From an uncultured Bacteroidales bacterium (GTDB lineage Bacteria; Bacteroidota; Bacteroidia; Bacteroidales; Paludibacteraceae): a stretch of DNA of 64,000 bases. Shown one piece after another: positions 17,531-25,973 of this stretch (the first letter of the stretch is position 1; each line of letters begins with the position of its first letter). The stretch spans positions 62,001-126,000 of the forward strand of contig ONMV01000003.1 of NCBI GenBank assembly GCA_900319005.1. The letters run 5' to 3'. The notes under the pieces are model-generated. The model did no database searches. It was not told where the DNA came from and saw only the letters and a list, made by a program, of their open reading frames with translations. A program made the position numbers and the translations under genes.

Positions 17531-18543
17531 GGTTTATAATAACTCTCTTCCAATATCTTTTGTGCGTCACCCTCTGCCATCAACTCCTGCAGCGTGACCT
17601 CTTTATTATGCTCCATATAACTCTCTGCAATTCGCCATCCGAGCCAAATACCCAACCGTCCCGGCGCATCTTGCGAGACCTCCGAGGTAAACGGACCATC
17701 GTTCAGATACCCCGTCAGAATCAGACTCTCGGTCTTGAAGAGATCCCGTTTATCCATCACTAAATGCCAGATAGCCTGCTCGTTACGCACGCACCACTCC
17801 CATTGCTCCTTCGTCCAACCCATCACTTCATATCCGGGCAAGGTATCGAAGATCCGAGAAGTGAGATACATCACTTTGCCGCGGTAAAGCATCTGGTCCA
17901 AGAGTCGGCTTTTGGCACTCGTATAGGGTAGGGTACGGAATAAAAACGCACTCACTACATCCACAGGAATACACTCCTTACGCATCGTTTGTTTCTGATA
18001 GTCATACACGACACGATTGTAATACTCATAATCGCTGCCGAGGTACATATCCCCACCTACACCGATGAGGTCGTCCCCGAAATAAATAGGGGTCTGAAAG
18101 CCCGAAACGAACAGATACATTGCCGGTATCTCCGTCTCTGGATAGAGATAAGCGATGCGCGAAAAGGCCAGGCTAAGCGATTTCTCCAGATCCTGCACAT
18201 CGGCAAACAATTCCTGCTCACGCTGATTAGTCGCTTTGAACCCATACAGCGTGTCATTCAGGAAAGCCGGTAACTGCTGCTCAAGATACAAAGTATCCTC
18301 CGATGGAATACCCAATATATCTTCCACCCACAAGGGCATAAACACCGGATACTCCTCATACAACACACGTATATCCTGCGCTATGGTCGCCTCATGCACA
18401 TTCAACAGGGCATTATCAAACCGCACCAACTCGATCCGCTGCGGCTCCAAATCCTTCGGGAAATACGTCCGTCCCTTATGGCAAGCCGTCAGCATAAGAA
18501 CAGCGCTTAACAACAAAATATGAAATTTGAAATTTGAAATCAT
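17527..18543 (-). CDS. gldB: Gliding motility lipoprotein GldB-like
   Basis: The 338-aa protein has a lipoprotein signal with the lipobox LMLTAC at residues 16-21, then the GldB pattern ([40 protein letters not shown], and a His/Trp-rich C-terminus). GldB is required for gliding or type IX secretion in some Bacteroidota but also occurs in non-gliding gut members, where its job is unclear; it shows distant similarity to zinc-peptidase folds. The first nine codons are formed by a heptamer repeat (TGAAATT x3), so the N-terminal MISNFKF may be a by-product of that repeat. It overlaps lolD and sufS by 4 bp each. Confidence 0.85.
   Translation of the reverse strand: MISNFKFHILLLSAVLMLTACHKGRTYFPKDLEPQRIELVRFDNALLNVHEATIAQDIRVLYEEYPVFMPLWVEDILGIPSEDTLYLEQQLPAFLNDTLYGFKATNQREQELFADVQDLEKSLSLAFSRIAYLYPETEIPAMYLFVSGFQTPIYFGDDLIGVGGDMYLGSDYEYYNRVVYDYQKQTMRKECIPVDVVSAFLFRTLPYTSAKSRLLDQMLYRGKVMYLTSRIFDTLPGYEVMGWTKEQWEWCVRNEQAIWHLVMDKRDLFKTESLILTGYLNDGPFTSEVSQDAPGRLGIWLGWRIAESYMEHNKEVTLQELMAEGDAQKILEESYYKP
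18521..18541. repeat. 7-bp tandem repeat (TGAAATT) spanning the gldB start
   Basis: Three units, TGAAATT TGAAATT TGAAATC, lie across the start codon of gldB and encode its first residues. Confidence 0.85.
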
Positions 18544-19196
18544 AAGCTTAAAATTACTCCGTCTTTGATCTCAATAATGCGGTCGGCAATACCTGCCAAC
18601 TCTTTATCATGCGTCACAAGCAGAATCGTTTGCCCGTATTCTTCGCGCAGATGTAACAACAGTTCGCTCAACTCCTTCTTATTCTTCTCGTCAAGGCTTC
18701 CGGTCGGTTCATCCGCCAAGATGATATCAGGGCTCATCATCAATGCCCGCGCTGCAGCTACACGCTGTTTCTCACCGCCTGACAGCTCGTTGGGCTTATG
18801 GTGCATGCGGTCGGACAGACCCAGATCGCGCAATAACTTCTGCGCCCTCGGCATGTATTCCGATTCTTTCTCCCGCGCAATCATCGCCGGGATACAAACG
18901 TTCTCCAAAGCCGTGAACTCAGGCAATAACTGATGAAACTGAAAGATAAAACCGATATGCCTGTTGCGGAACGACGCCAACTCGCGGTCCTTCATCGCAA
19001 ACACATCCGTGCCGTCTATGAGTACCTGACCCTTGGTGGGACGATCCAAAGTACCGATAATCTGGAGTAGGGTAGTCTTACCTGCACCGGATTTACCGAC
19101 GATAGCTACTATCTCACCCTGTTCCACACTTAGATTAACACCCTTCAGCACTTCCAGTTCACCGAAAGACTTACATATATTCTTAATCTCTATCAT
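18540..19196 (-). CDS. lolD: ABC transporter ATP-binding protein, LolD/MacB type
   Basis: The 218-aa ATPase carries Walker [14 protein letters not shown]-loop [10 protein letters not shown], signature [15 protein letters not shown], Walker [13 protein letters not shown] and the switch His in LLVTHDKEL. The [14 protein letters not shown] segment is characteristic of LolD, which powers lipoprotein release from the inner membrane. The cognate permease (LolC/E) is not next to it. ATG at 19194-19196 ([13 protein letters not shown]) is the natural family start; an in-frame ATG nine codons upstream lies deeper in tsaE. It overlaps tsaE by 14 bp and gldB by 4 bp. Confidence 0.9.
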   Translation of the reverse strand: MIEIKNICKSFGELEVLKGVNLSVEQGEIVAIVGKSGAGKTTLLQIIGTLDRPTKGQVLIDGTDVFAMKDRELASFRNRHIGFIFQFHQLLPEFTALENVCIPAMIAREKESEYMPRAQKLLRDLGLSDRMHHKPNELSGGEKQRVAAARALMMSPDIILADEPTGSLDEKNKKELSELLLHLREEYGQTILLVTHDKELAGIADRIIEIKDGVILSL

Positions 19197-19704
19197 AACC
19201 AATAAGCAGTTGTCTGTCTCCATTCTCCTGCGGAATAATCTTCACCCATATCGTGTCATCCGGCAAAAGGGCATCGATCATCTCCGGCCACTCAATAAAA
19301 CAGTAATTACCCGAATAGAGGTAATCTTCCGCTCCAAAATCAAGCGCCTCACGGATATCCTTCAACCGATAGCAGTCAAAATGATAGACCTCACCCTTGT
19401 AAGGTTGTTCCACGTCATACACATTGACAATCGCAAACGTAGGACTATTCACCACATCGGACGTACCCATCTCTTCACATAGATGTTTAATGAAGGTGGT
19501 CTTACCCGCGCCCATCTGCCCGTCAAAAGCAAAAACCCGATGCGGCTCACTCGCTTTCAAAATCTCCAGCGGACTCACTTTCTCTCCCAGTGCGTTAAGA
19601 AGAACCAATCGCTCTTCTTCGTCATTCTGATGCCTGTCGGCTGTCGGCAGACAACTTTTTACCCCTTTTTTTATCGTATAAGTTATCATATTCTTGCTTT
19701 TCAT
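19183..19704 (-). CDS. tsaE: tRNA threonylcarbamoyladenosine biosynthesis ATPase TsaE
   Basis: This 173-aa protein has the TsaE P-loop [16 protein letters not shown] and the following [10 protein letters not shown] and FDCYRL motifs. TsaE is the ATPase that cycles TsaB-TsaD in making the t6A base next to tRNA anticodons. It is about 25 residues longer than usual before the P-loop: the extra segment ([17 protein letters not shown]) is encoded by a heptamer repeat, CTGTCGG twice on the plus strand at 19634-19647. This looks like an in-frame repeat insertion. Seven bases separate it from uvrC. Confidence 0.9.
   Translation of the reverse strand: MKSKNMITYTIKKGVKSCLPTADRHQNDEEERLVLLNALGEKVSPLEILKASEPHRVFAFDGQMGAGKTTFIKHLCEEMGTSDVVNSPTFAIVNVYDVEQPYKGEVYHFDCYRLKDIREALDFGAEDYLYSGNYCFIEWPEMIDALLPDDTIWVKIIPQENGDRQLLIGYDRD
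19634..19647. repeat. 7-bp repeat (CTGTCGG x2) inside tsaE
   Basis: Two perfect heptamers followed by a decayed third (CAGACAA) lie in the N-terminal extension of tsaE, where other TsaE proteins have nothing. Confidence 0.65.
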
Positions 19705-19711
19705 TCAATTC

Positions 19712-21529
19712 TCAGAGACTTATTTTAGCCTTAATTTGCTCATAAATAGCTGATCCTCTGCGTTTTCCAAGCAAATCAATCCACTCGTCAATTGTAGCTG
19801 CTCCAGCGCGTTTCACAGAACCGAAATGTGCGAGTATTTTCTGCTTAGTTGCTTCTCCAACTCCCTGAATATCATCGAGTTGGCTATGTATCTGCGCCTT
19901 ACTTCGCTTTGCTTTGTGATACGAAATGGCAAAACGATGCACTTCATCTTGTATATTCGTCAGGAGTCGGAACACTTCGCTGGTAACAGGCATCGAAATC
20001 TCCTTCGGCGGAAAACCATAGAGAAGGGTCTGCGTACGGTGTTTGTCATTTTTCTTCAGACCGGCTATCGGAATATGTAATCCCAATTGGTCTTCTACTG
20101 CTTCACGGATCGCGTGCATCTGTCCGATACCTCCATCCGCAATAATGAGGTCCGGCATTTGTTCGTTGGAATCGAGAAGATGTTGGTATCTCCGTCGTAC
20201 CACTTCACGCATACTGGCATAATCATCCGCTCCATCTACCGTCTTGATCTCAAAACGCTTGTAATCGCTTTTACTGGGTTTCGCCATTCGATAAACGACA
20301 CAACCGGCAACAGGATTAGTACCTTGTATATTCGAATTATCAAAACAGTCAATCCATCGGGGAAGGGTAGGGAGCCCTATCATCTTCTGCAATTCCGCGA
20401 GGATTCGCACGCCACGCTGCTCCGGATTCAGTTTATCCTCCTGTTTCAAACGATCTAACATATACTGACGTACATTCTGCATCGCCAGATCAAGGAGTTT
20501 TTTCTTATCACCACTGACAGCTATATACACATGCAGCGAATCATCAAAAACCTCCGGAATGAACGGAACAATTACATCTTTGGTCTCGCTCTCTAACCGG
20601 CTTCGCAATTCCATCATGCCCATCGCTAAAAGCTCCTCTTTCTCTTCCTCCATTTTACGGCGATACTCGATAGTCTGACCTTGCACGATAGAACCGCTAT
20701 GCACATGCAGCATGGAGATATACACTTTATCGTCCTGTTCATCATAACCGAATACATCCACATCTTTTGCCGATGAATTCGTGATAATTGTCTTACTCTT
20801 GAACTGCTCCAATAACTCTAACTTACGCTTTATTTCTGCCGCCTCCTCAAATTTAAGTTCTGCCGATTTCATCAGCATTTCTTCCTCCAACTGGCGCCCA
20901 ATCTCATGCGCATCTCCTTTGATGAGTTTGCGGGCTTGCTCTATCCATTCTCCATACTGTGCCTTCCCTTTTCCCTCACAAATTCCGCAACAATTCTTAA
21001 GATGATACTTCAAACAGACACGCGTCTTCATTTTCTCAATGGAATCGGGAGAAATTGGCATATTACACGTTCGGATAGGATAGAGTTTATGAATCAAGTC
21101 CAACACCATATCGACAGTATATCCAAAACTATAGGGTCCATAGTATTCTCCTATCTTTTTATTGATCGTACGTGTCTTAAAGATACGAGGGTAGGGTTCT
21201 TTCGTTATGCAGATAGAGGGATAGCTTTTCCCATCCTTAAGCAGGATATTATAGTGCGGCTGATACTGCTTGATCAGGTTATTCTCCAAGAGAAAAGCGT
21301 CCTGTTCATTATCGACTACTACATAACGGATGTCAGCTATATGCGCTACCAACTGGCGGGTTTTGGAGGATTGATGATCTTTGTTAAAATAACTATTTAC
21401 ACGACGATGCAGGTTCTTCGCTTTCCCTACGTAGATAATCTGCCCTTCGCCATCAAAGTATTGGTACACACCAGGACTCTCCGGTATGCGCTTCAACAAA
21501 AGGGCTATATGATCACTCTTCCCCTTCAC
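19712..21529 (-). CDS. uvrC: Excinuclease ABC subunit C
   Basis: The 605-aa UvrC makes both incisions in nucleotide excision repair. The order is: GIY-YIG nuclease at residues 15-95 (SPGVYQYFDGEGQIIYVGKAKNLHRRVNSYF), the Cys cluster near 170-190, UVR domain about 210-245 (AELKFEEAAEIKRKLELLEQF), RNase H-like C-terminal nuclease (ADGGIGQMHA) and HhH tail (DIQGVGEATKQKILAHFG). The start is GTG at 21527-21529; a stop lies three codons upstream in frame and no ATG fits the family N-terminus. A heptamer array separates it from apt. Confidence 0.95.
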   Translation of the reverse strand: MKGKSDHIALLLKRIPESPGVYQYFDGEGQIIYVGKAKNLHRRVNSYFNKDHQSSKTRQLVAHIADIRYVVVDNEQDAFLLENNLIKQYQPHYNILLKDGKSYPSICITKEPYPRIFKTRTINKKIGEYYGPYSFGYTVDMVLDLIHKLYPIRTCNMPISPDSIEKMKTRVCLKYHLKNCCGICEGKGKAQYGEWIEQARKLIKGDAHEIGRQLEEEMLMKSAELKFEEAAEIKRKLELLEQFKSKTIITNSSAKDVDVFGYDEQDDKVYISMLHVHSGSIVQGQTIEYRRKMEEEKEELLAMGMMELRSRLESETKDVIVPFIPEVFDDSLHVYIAVSGDKKKLLDLAMQNVRQYMLDRLKQEDKLNPEQRGVRILAELQKMIGLPTLPRWIDCFDNSNIQGTNPVAGCVVYRMAKPSKSDYKRFEIKTVDGADDYASMREVVRRRYQHLLDSNEQMPDLIIADGGIGQMHAIREAVEDQLGLHIPIAGLKKNDKHRTQTLLYGFPPKEISMPVTSEVFRLLTNIQDEVHRFAISYHKAKRSKAQIHSQLDDIQGVGEATKQKILAHFGSVKRAGAATIDEWIDLLGKRRGSAIYEQIKAKISL

Positions 21530-21538
21530 CGCTAACTC

Positions 21539-21573
21539 TCAATTATCAACTATCAATTATCAATTGTCAATTG
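21539..21573. repeat. 7-bp tandem repeat (TCAATTA), five units
   Basis: TCAATTA TCAACTA TCAATTA TCAATTG TCAATTG fills the gap between the apt stop and the uvrC start. The same family occurs inside the gtrA gene at 49507-49534. Confidence 0.9.
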
Positions 21574-21575
21574 CT

Positions 21576-22115
21576 TTACTCATCCACTTCCATCCCGAAG
21601 AGGAAAGATATATCTTCCGCCTTGCCTTGCAGACAATCACGCCCATGCAAGCCCTCCAACTCAATAATACAATTCACATAAACCTTCTTTACACCCAGCT
21701 TTTTCACCAGACTGATTGCCGCATCCATCGAACCGCCGGTTGCTAATATATCATCATGGATAAGCACCACATCATCCGGAGAAAGAGCATCCTTATGAAC
21801 CTGAATGGTATCCTCTCCATATTCTTTCATATACGTAACCGAAACAGTCTCAGCCGGTAATTTATTAGGTTTACGGATAGGTACAAACCCCACACCAAGC
21901 TCCATAGCTACAGCCGGTGCCAAAATAAAACCGCGAGACTCAATACCAACCACTTTCGTTATTCCGAGCCCCTTATATCTTTTAACAATCTCATCCCTCA
22001 TCCATCGCAAACCCTCCGGATTATCAAGGACGGTGGTAATATCCTTAAACTGAATACCCTTGATCGGAAAATCAGGCACATTACGAACTAATGCTTTTAC
22101 TTCTTCTGCATTCAT
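21576..22115 (-). CDS. apt: Adenine phosphoribosyltransferase
   Basis: The 179-aa enzyme makes AMP from adenine and PRPP (purine salvage). The PRPP loop reads VVLIHDDILATGGSMDAA (near residues 120-137), and KDITTVL, GIESRGFILAPAVA and the RKPNKLPAETVS flexible loop are all in place. Length is standard. It is 83 bp downstream of mnmG, with a parS site and a hairpin in between, and 46 bp upstream of uvrC. Confidence 0.95.
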   Translation of the reverse strand: MNAEEVKALVRNVPDFPIKGIQFKDITTVLDNPEGLRWMRDEIVKRYKGLGITKVVGIESRGFILAPAVAMELGVGFVPIRKPNKLPAETVSVTYMKEYGEDTIQVHKDALSPDDVVLIHDDILATGGSMDAAISLVKKLGVKKVYVNCIIELEGLHGRDCLQGKAEDISFLFGMEVDE

Positions 22116-22148
22116 AAATATATTTTCAATTTAATTATTCTCTCCTAC

Positions 22149-22164
22149 TGTTCCACGTGAAACA
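22149..22164. other. parS centromere site (ParB/Spo0J binding)
   Basis: TGTTCCACGTGAAACA matches the bacterial parS consensus TGTTNCACGTGAAACA at every fixed base. It lies in the mnmG-apt gap. ParB loads at such sites to organise and segregate the origin region. parS sites cluster near oriC in most bacteria, so the window may be in the origin half of the chromosome. No parA or parB gene is in the window. Confidence 0.85.
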
Positions 22165-22171
22165 TTATACA

Positions 22172-22190
22172 TAGTTTGCAAAGCAAACTA
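22172..22190 (-). other. Perfect hairpin behind mnmG
   Basis: TAGTTTGC-AAA-GCAAACTA forms an 8-bp stem 9 bases after the mnmG stop codon on the minus strand. There is no T-run after it, so it may protect a 3' end or act as a weak terminator. Confidence 0.55.
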
Positions 22191-22198
22191 AAATATCA

Positions 22199-24064
22199 CT
22201 ATCTTCCCATCAAAACCAGCAAAACGCTAACATCATTCGGACTAACACCAGGTATACGTTGCGCTTCTCCAATAGATTTAGGACGGATACGACTTAGTTT
22301 CTGACGGGCCTCCGTACTAAGACTTTGCACTTCATTAAAATTAAAGGTGTCAGGTATACGTATCTGGTCCAAACGCTGCAGTTTTGCTGCTTCGTTTTGT
22401 TCTCGTTTGATATATCCGGCGTATTTAATCTGGATCTCGCAACTCTCTACATACTCGTCCGGCATAGCGTCAATTTTCGCATTGAGTTCGTGGATCACTT
22501 CCGACAATCCTTTGATACTAACCTGAGGGCGCAAGACTAAATCACTAATTTTACATCCTTCATGTAGAGGTGTACTGCCTATGGATACCAACCAATCATC
22601 GATAGTTCCTTTACGGACCGTTTGGGTATGCATAAAATCGATGAAATCGGCGCATACTGATTGCTTGCGGCTAAACAAATCATAGCGATAGCGATCGGCT
22701 AATCCCAAGTCATAACTGCGTTTAGTGAGTCGCTCGTCTGCATTATCCTGTCGCAGCAAGATACGATATTCCGCACGAGAGGTGAACATCCGATACGGCT
22801 CATCCACTCCCTTATTAACTAGATCATCTATCAATACGCCGATATAACTCTCGTCTCTACCCATCGTAAAGGGGACTCCTCCATGCACATTTATATGTGC
22901 ATTTACTCCCGCTACGAGACCTTGACCCGCCGCTTCTTCATAACCGGTAGTACCATTGATTTGTCCTGCAAAAAAGAGATTCTTGACCATTTTTGTCTCG
23001 AGCGTATGATGCAACTGAGTAGGATCAAAGAAATCATATTCAATCGCATATCCCGGACGATAAAGCACTACATCCTCTAATCCCTCTATCGTACGCAAGC
23101 CAGCCAACTGGACCTGCCAAGGCAGACTGCTGGAGAATCCGTTCACGTAATATTCATTACTATCCACACCTTCCGGTTCCAAAAAGATCTGATGCGCTTC
23201 TTTATCTGCGAAAGTAACAATCTTTGTTTCTATACTGGGGCAATAACGAGGTCCAATACTCTTAATTTGTCCGTTGAAAAGGGGAGAATCTGCCAATCCG
23301 GCACGTAGTGCTTCATGCGTTTGAGGATTGGTATAAGTAATCCAACAAGGCATCTGTTTTAACTCTCGATGCACATTATCCAGATAACTGAACTGATGCC
23401 AATCATTATCTCCATCCTGTCGAACCAAACGATCAAAATGGATGGAGCGCGCATCAATACGGGCCGGTGTACCTGTCTTCATTCGGTCAGCCTTAAAGCC
23501 CAATTCGACCAATTGTTCTGTCAATCCATAAGAAGCAGGCTCGGAAGTGCGTCCTCCCGGGATCTGAGTCTTGCCGCAATGCATCAACCCATTAAGGAAT
23601 GTACCATTCGTTAAGACTACAGCTTGCGCCTCCATCTCAACTCCTAACATAGTACGTACACCGCAGACCTTATTATCTTTGATAATAAGACTAACCGCTA
23701 TATCCTGCCAAAGATAGAGATTATCGGTAAGAGACAGAACTTTCACCCATTCTTCTATGAAGCGTTTTCTATCGCTCTGACTGCGAGGACTCCACATCGC
23801 AGGACCTTTGCTCTGATTCAGGAGACGGAACTGGATAGCACTACGATCCGTAACGATGCCCATTTGTCCGCCAAGCGCATCAATCTCCCGAACAATCTGT
23901 CCCTTAGCTATTCCTCCTACAGCAGGATTACAACTCATCTGCGCTATCTTATTCATATCCATAGTAATAAGCAGGGTCTTACTACCCATACGGGCAGCAG
24001 CGCTCGCAGCTTCACAGCCGGCATGTCCGGCTCCTACCACTATGACATCGTATCTAAAATCCAT
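22199..24064 (-). CDS. mnmG: tRNA uridine-5-carboxymethylaminomethyl synthesis enzyme MnmG
   Basis: The 621-aa FAD protein works with MnmE to modify U34 of tRNAs. Seen are the FAD site VVGAGHAGCEAASAAARMGSKTLLI (from residue 9), CNPAVGGIAKGQIVREIDALGG, GGRTSEPASYGLTEQL, the FFAGQINGTTGYEEAAGQG motif and the helical C-terminal domain ending with GVSPNDVSVLLVLM. Length is standard. Fifteen bases separate it from yraN upstream; parS lies directly downstream. Confidence 0.96.
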   Translation of the reverse strand: MDFRYDVIVVGAGHAGCEAASAAARMGSKTLLITMDMNKIAQMSCNPAVGGIAKGQIVREIDALGGQMGIVTDRSAIQFRLLNQSKGPAMWSPRSQSDRKRFIEEWVKVLSLTDNLYLWQDIAVSLIIKDNKVCGVRTMLGVEMEAQAVVLTNGTFLNGLMHCGKTQIPGGRTSEPASYGLTEQLVELGFKADRMKTGTPARIDARSIHFDRLVRQDGDNDWHQFSYLDNVHRELKQMPCWITYTNPQTHEALRAGLADSPLFNGQIKSIGPRYCPSIETKIVTFADKEAHQIFLEPEGVDSNEYYVNGFSSSLPWQVQLAGLRTIEGLEDVVLYRPGYAIEYDFFDPTQLHHTLETKMVKNLFFAGQINGTTGYEEAAGQGLVAGVNAHINVHGGVPFTMGRDESYIGVLIDDLVNKGVDEPYRMFTSRAEYRILLRQDNADERLTKRSYDLGLADRYRYDLFSRKQSVCADFIDFMHTQTVRKGTIDDWLVSIGSTPLHEGCKISDLVLRPQVSIKGLSEVIHELNAKIDAMPDEYVESCEIQIKYAGYIKREQNEAAKLQRLDQIRIPDTFNFNEVQSLSTEARQKLSRIRPKSIGEAQRIPGVSPNDVSVLLVLMGR

Positions 24065-24079
24065 TTTTATCTTTACTTT

Positions 24080-24508
24080 TTACTTTCTTCTATTCCATAC
24101 TAACGACGGGCTATGACTTCCGCGTGTTGCCACACGGGCAGTGGGTTGAAAGGCATTCTCCAGATGAGAACGATAGGTGACTTTCATCGTCTCGGGATCA
24201 ACTACAATACCGATGATGTCGAACCGCAGTGACTTGGTAGAACGGTTATATCGCATATACGCATTCCCGGCAGTGATCATACGTCTTTTCTTGTTTTCAT
24301 CGACATATTCTTCAGGGCGGATATCACCAAACATAGTTGTTCTCGCCTTTACCTCCACAAAAACTATTTCCTTTTTATTCTCAGCTATCAGGTCAATCTC
24401 CCAATGCCCTAAGCGCCAGTTATGCTCAATAACTTTATAGCCCTTTTTCGAAAGCATCGAAGCGGCTTCTTCTTCGCCTTTTATACCTATCGGATCCGTT
24501 ACAAACAT
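24080..24508 (-). CDS. yraN: UPF0102/YraN family nuclease-like protein
   Basis: This 142-aa protein has the restriction-endonuclease-like core of the YraN family: GEEEAASMLSKKGYKVIEHNWR, then GHWEIDLIAENKKEIVFVEVKAR with the E-D-ExK metal-binding pattern. The family is widespread; its function is not firmly known (a role in DNA processing has been suggested). The C-terminal 20 residues after TYRSHLENAFQ are an extra tail. It starts two bases after the rodA stop and precedes mnmG. Confidence 0.88.
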   Translation of the reverse strand: MFVTDPIGIKGEEEAASMLSKKGYKVIEHNWRLGHWEIDLIAENKKEIVFVEVKARTTMFGDIRPEEYVDENKKRRMITAGNAYMRYNRSTKSLRFDIIGIVVDPETMKVTYRSHLENAFQPTARVATRGSHSPSLVWNRRK

Positions 24509-24509
24509 A

Positions 24510-25973
24510 CTAATTCAATTGTTCCATACGTGCTGCATCCAGACGCAACAGGATAAATAACAACATTGTGAATCCCCATAACGAACTACCTCCATAACTA
24601 AAGAATGGAAGCGGAATACCTATAACCGGCAAAAGACCCAATACCATTCCCACATTGATAGTGAGGTGGAAAAGGAAGATACTGGCTACGGAATAGGCAT
24701 AAATCCGCGTAGATACATTACGCTGCCTTTCTGCTATGAAAATGAGACGCAGGATAAAGCTTAGATATAGCAATAAAACTCCGATGGAACCGACAAAACC
24801 CCATTCTTCACCTACCGTACAGAAGATAAAATCCGTATCCTGTTCCGGTACAAACTGCAACTTCGTCTGTGTCCCGTTCAGGTATCCTTTTCCAAAGAAT
24901 CGCCCTGAACCGATTGCTATACGTGCCTGATTGACATTATAGCCTGCTCCGGCTGGGTCTTCCTTCATTCCCAACAGCACTTCGATACGGATTCGCTGGT
25001 GAGGTTGCAGCACTTTTTGAAACACAAAATCACATGCATGGGTATATCCGATACAGAAGAGCGTGAATAACGCCACAAGAACCAGCATCAACTTACGCCA
25101 ATAGATACCAATTACAATCGAATAAACGACCAATGCAATCACTATTCCCATTGATATCCAATCAAAAGGCATAGGAATCCATATATTGATTATCAAAAAG
25201 ATACCATATAAGAGAACCACACTTCCTATTAGAATCAACGCCTGATAGCGCATCCAATGCTCCTTACAAATAAAATAAATCTCTACCGCGGTGAGCAACA
25301 ACATACAGGATAAAATACCCACACTACCGGAACCTAAAGGTAAGGCGACAGCGCCAAAACGAATACTGACGATAAACAGCGCTACAGCAGCTACACCCAT
25401 CCATAACACATATCCGCTCATGCCCTGACGATAGAAAACAAGCAGGAACGCTGCAAAAACGAGTGCAGAACCGGTCTCTTTCTGCAAAATCATAATGATT
25501 AATGCCGGTACACCGATGAGCGCAAAAGGTACGATGAGATCGCGCCAAGTTCGTATTTTATATTCATACCTGCCCATATATTTGGCTACAGCGAGAGCTA
25601 CTATACACTTCGCGAACTCGGCAGGTTGCAAACTAACCGGACCAAGGGAAATCCATGACATCGAACCCTTGATATCATGTGCAAGGAAAGGAGTCGCCAA
25701 TAAGAGCAGTAACATGGCGCCATACGCCAGATATGCCAGCACATCATAGGTCTTATAATCAATAAGCAAGAGTACCATCCCTATAAACAGGGAACCCATC
25801 ATCCATGTAAACTGCTTACCGGCTCGGTTGGAGAAATCAAAAATACTGGTTTGGTCAAAAGTATAACTGGCACCATAGATATTCAACCAGCCGAAAACGG
25901 CCAGCAATACAAACATACCAATCGTAAGCCAATCGACATGCTGCCATATATTACCAGTTCTTGACGCTCTCAT
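24510..25973 (-). CDS. rodA: Rod shape-determining peptidoglycan polymerase RodA
   Basis: The 487-aa SEDS glycosyltransferase has about ten or more membrane helices. Family landmarks are KQFTWMMGSL, the SLGPVSLQPAEFAKCIVALAVAKYMG region and the C-terminal PFFSYGGSSLWGF. It polymerises lipid II during cell elongation together with the transpeptidase encoded just upstream. It is about 110 residues longer than proteobacterial RodA because of an extra membrane region around residues 190-310, as usual in Bacteroidota. It overlaps mrdA by 23 bp. Confidence 0.93.
   Translation of the reverse strand: MRASRTGNIWQHVDWLTIGMFVLLAVFGWLNIYGASYTFDQTSIFDFSNRAGKQFTWMMGSLFIGMVLLLIDYKTYDVLAYLAYGAMLLLLLATPFLAHDIKGSMSWISLGPVSLQPAEFAKCIVALAVAKYMGRYEYKIRTWRDLIVPFALIGVPALIIMILQKETGSALVFAAFLLVFYRQGMSGYVLWMGVAAVALFIVSIRFGAVALPLGSGSVGILSCMLLLTAVEIYFICKEHWMRYQALILIGSVVLLYGIFLIINIWIPMPFDWISMGIVIALVVYSIVIGIYWRKLMLVLVALFTLFCIGYTHACDFVFQKVLQPHQRIRIEVLLGMKEDPAGAGYNVNQARIAIGSGRFFGKGYLNGTQTKLQFVPEQDTDFIFCTVGEEWGFVGSIGVLLLYLSFILRLIFIAERQRNVSTRIYAYSVASIFLFHLTINVGMVLGLLPVIGIPLPFFSYGGSSLWGFTMLLFILLRLDAARMEQLN

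Noticed and set aside
19406..19421. Second parS-like site in tsaE (TGTTCCACGTCATACA)
   Set aside because: It breaks the CACGTG core and is explained by coding sequence; a weaker look-alike in sufS near 17395 and one near 41583 fail for the same reason.
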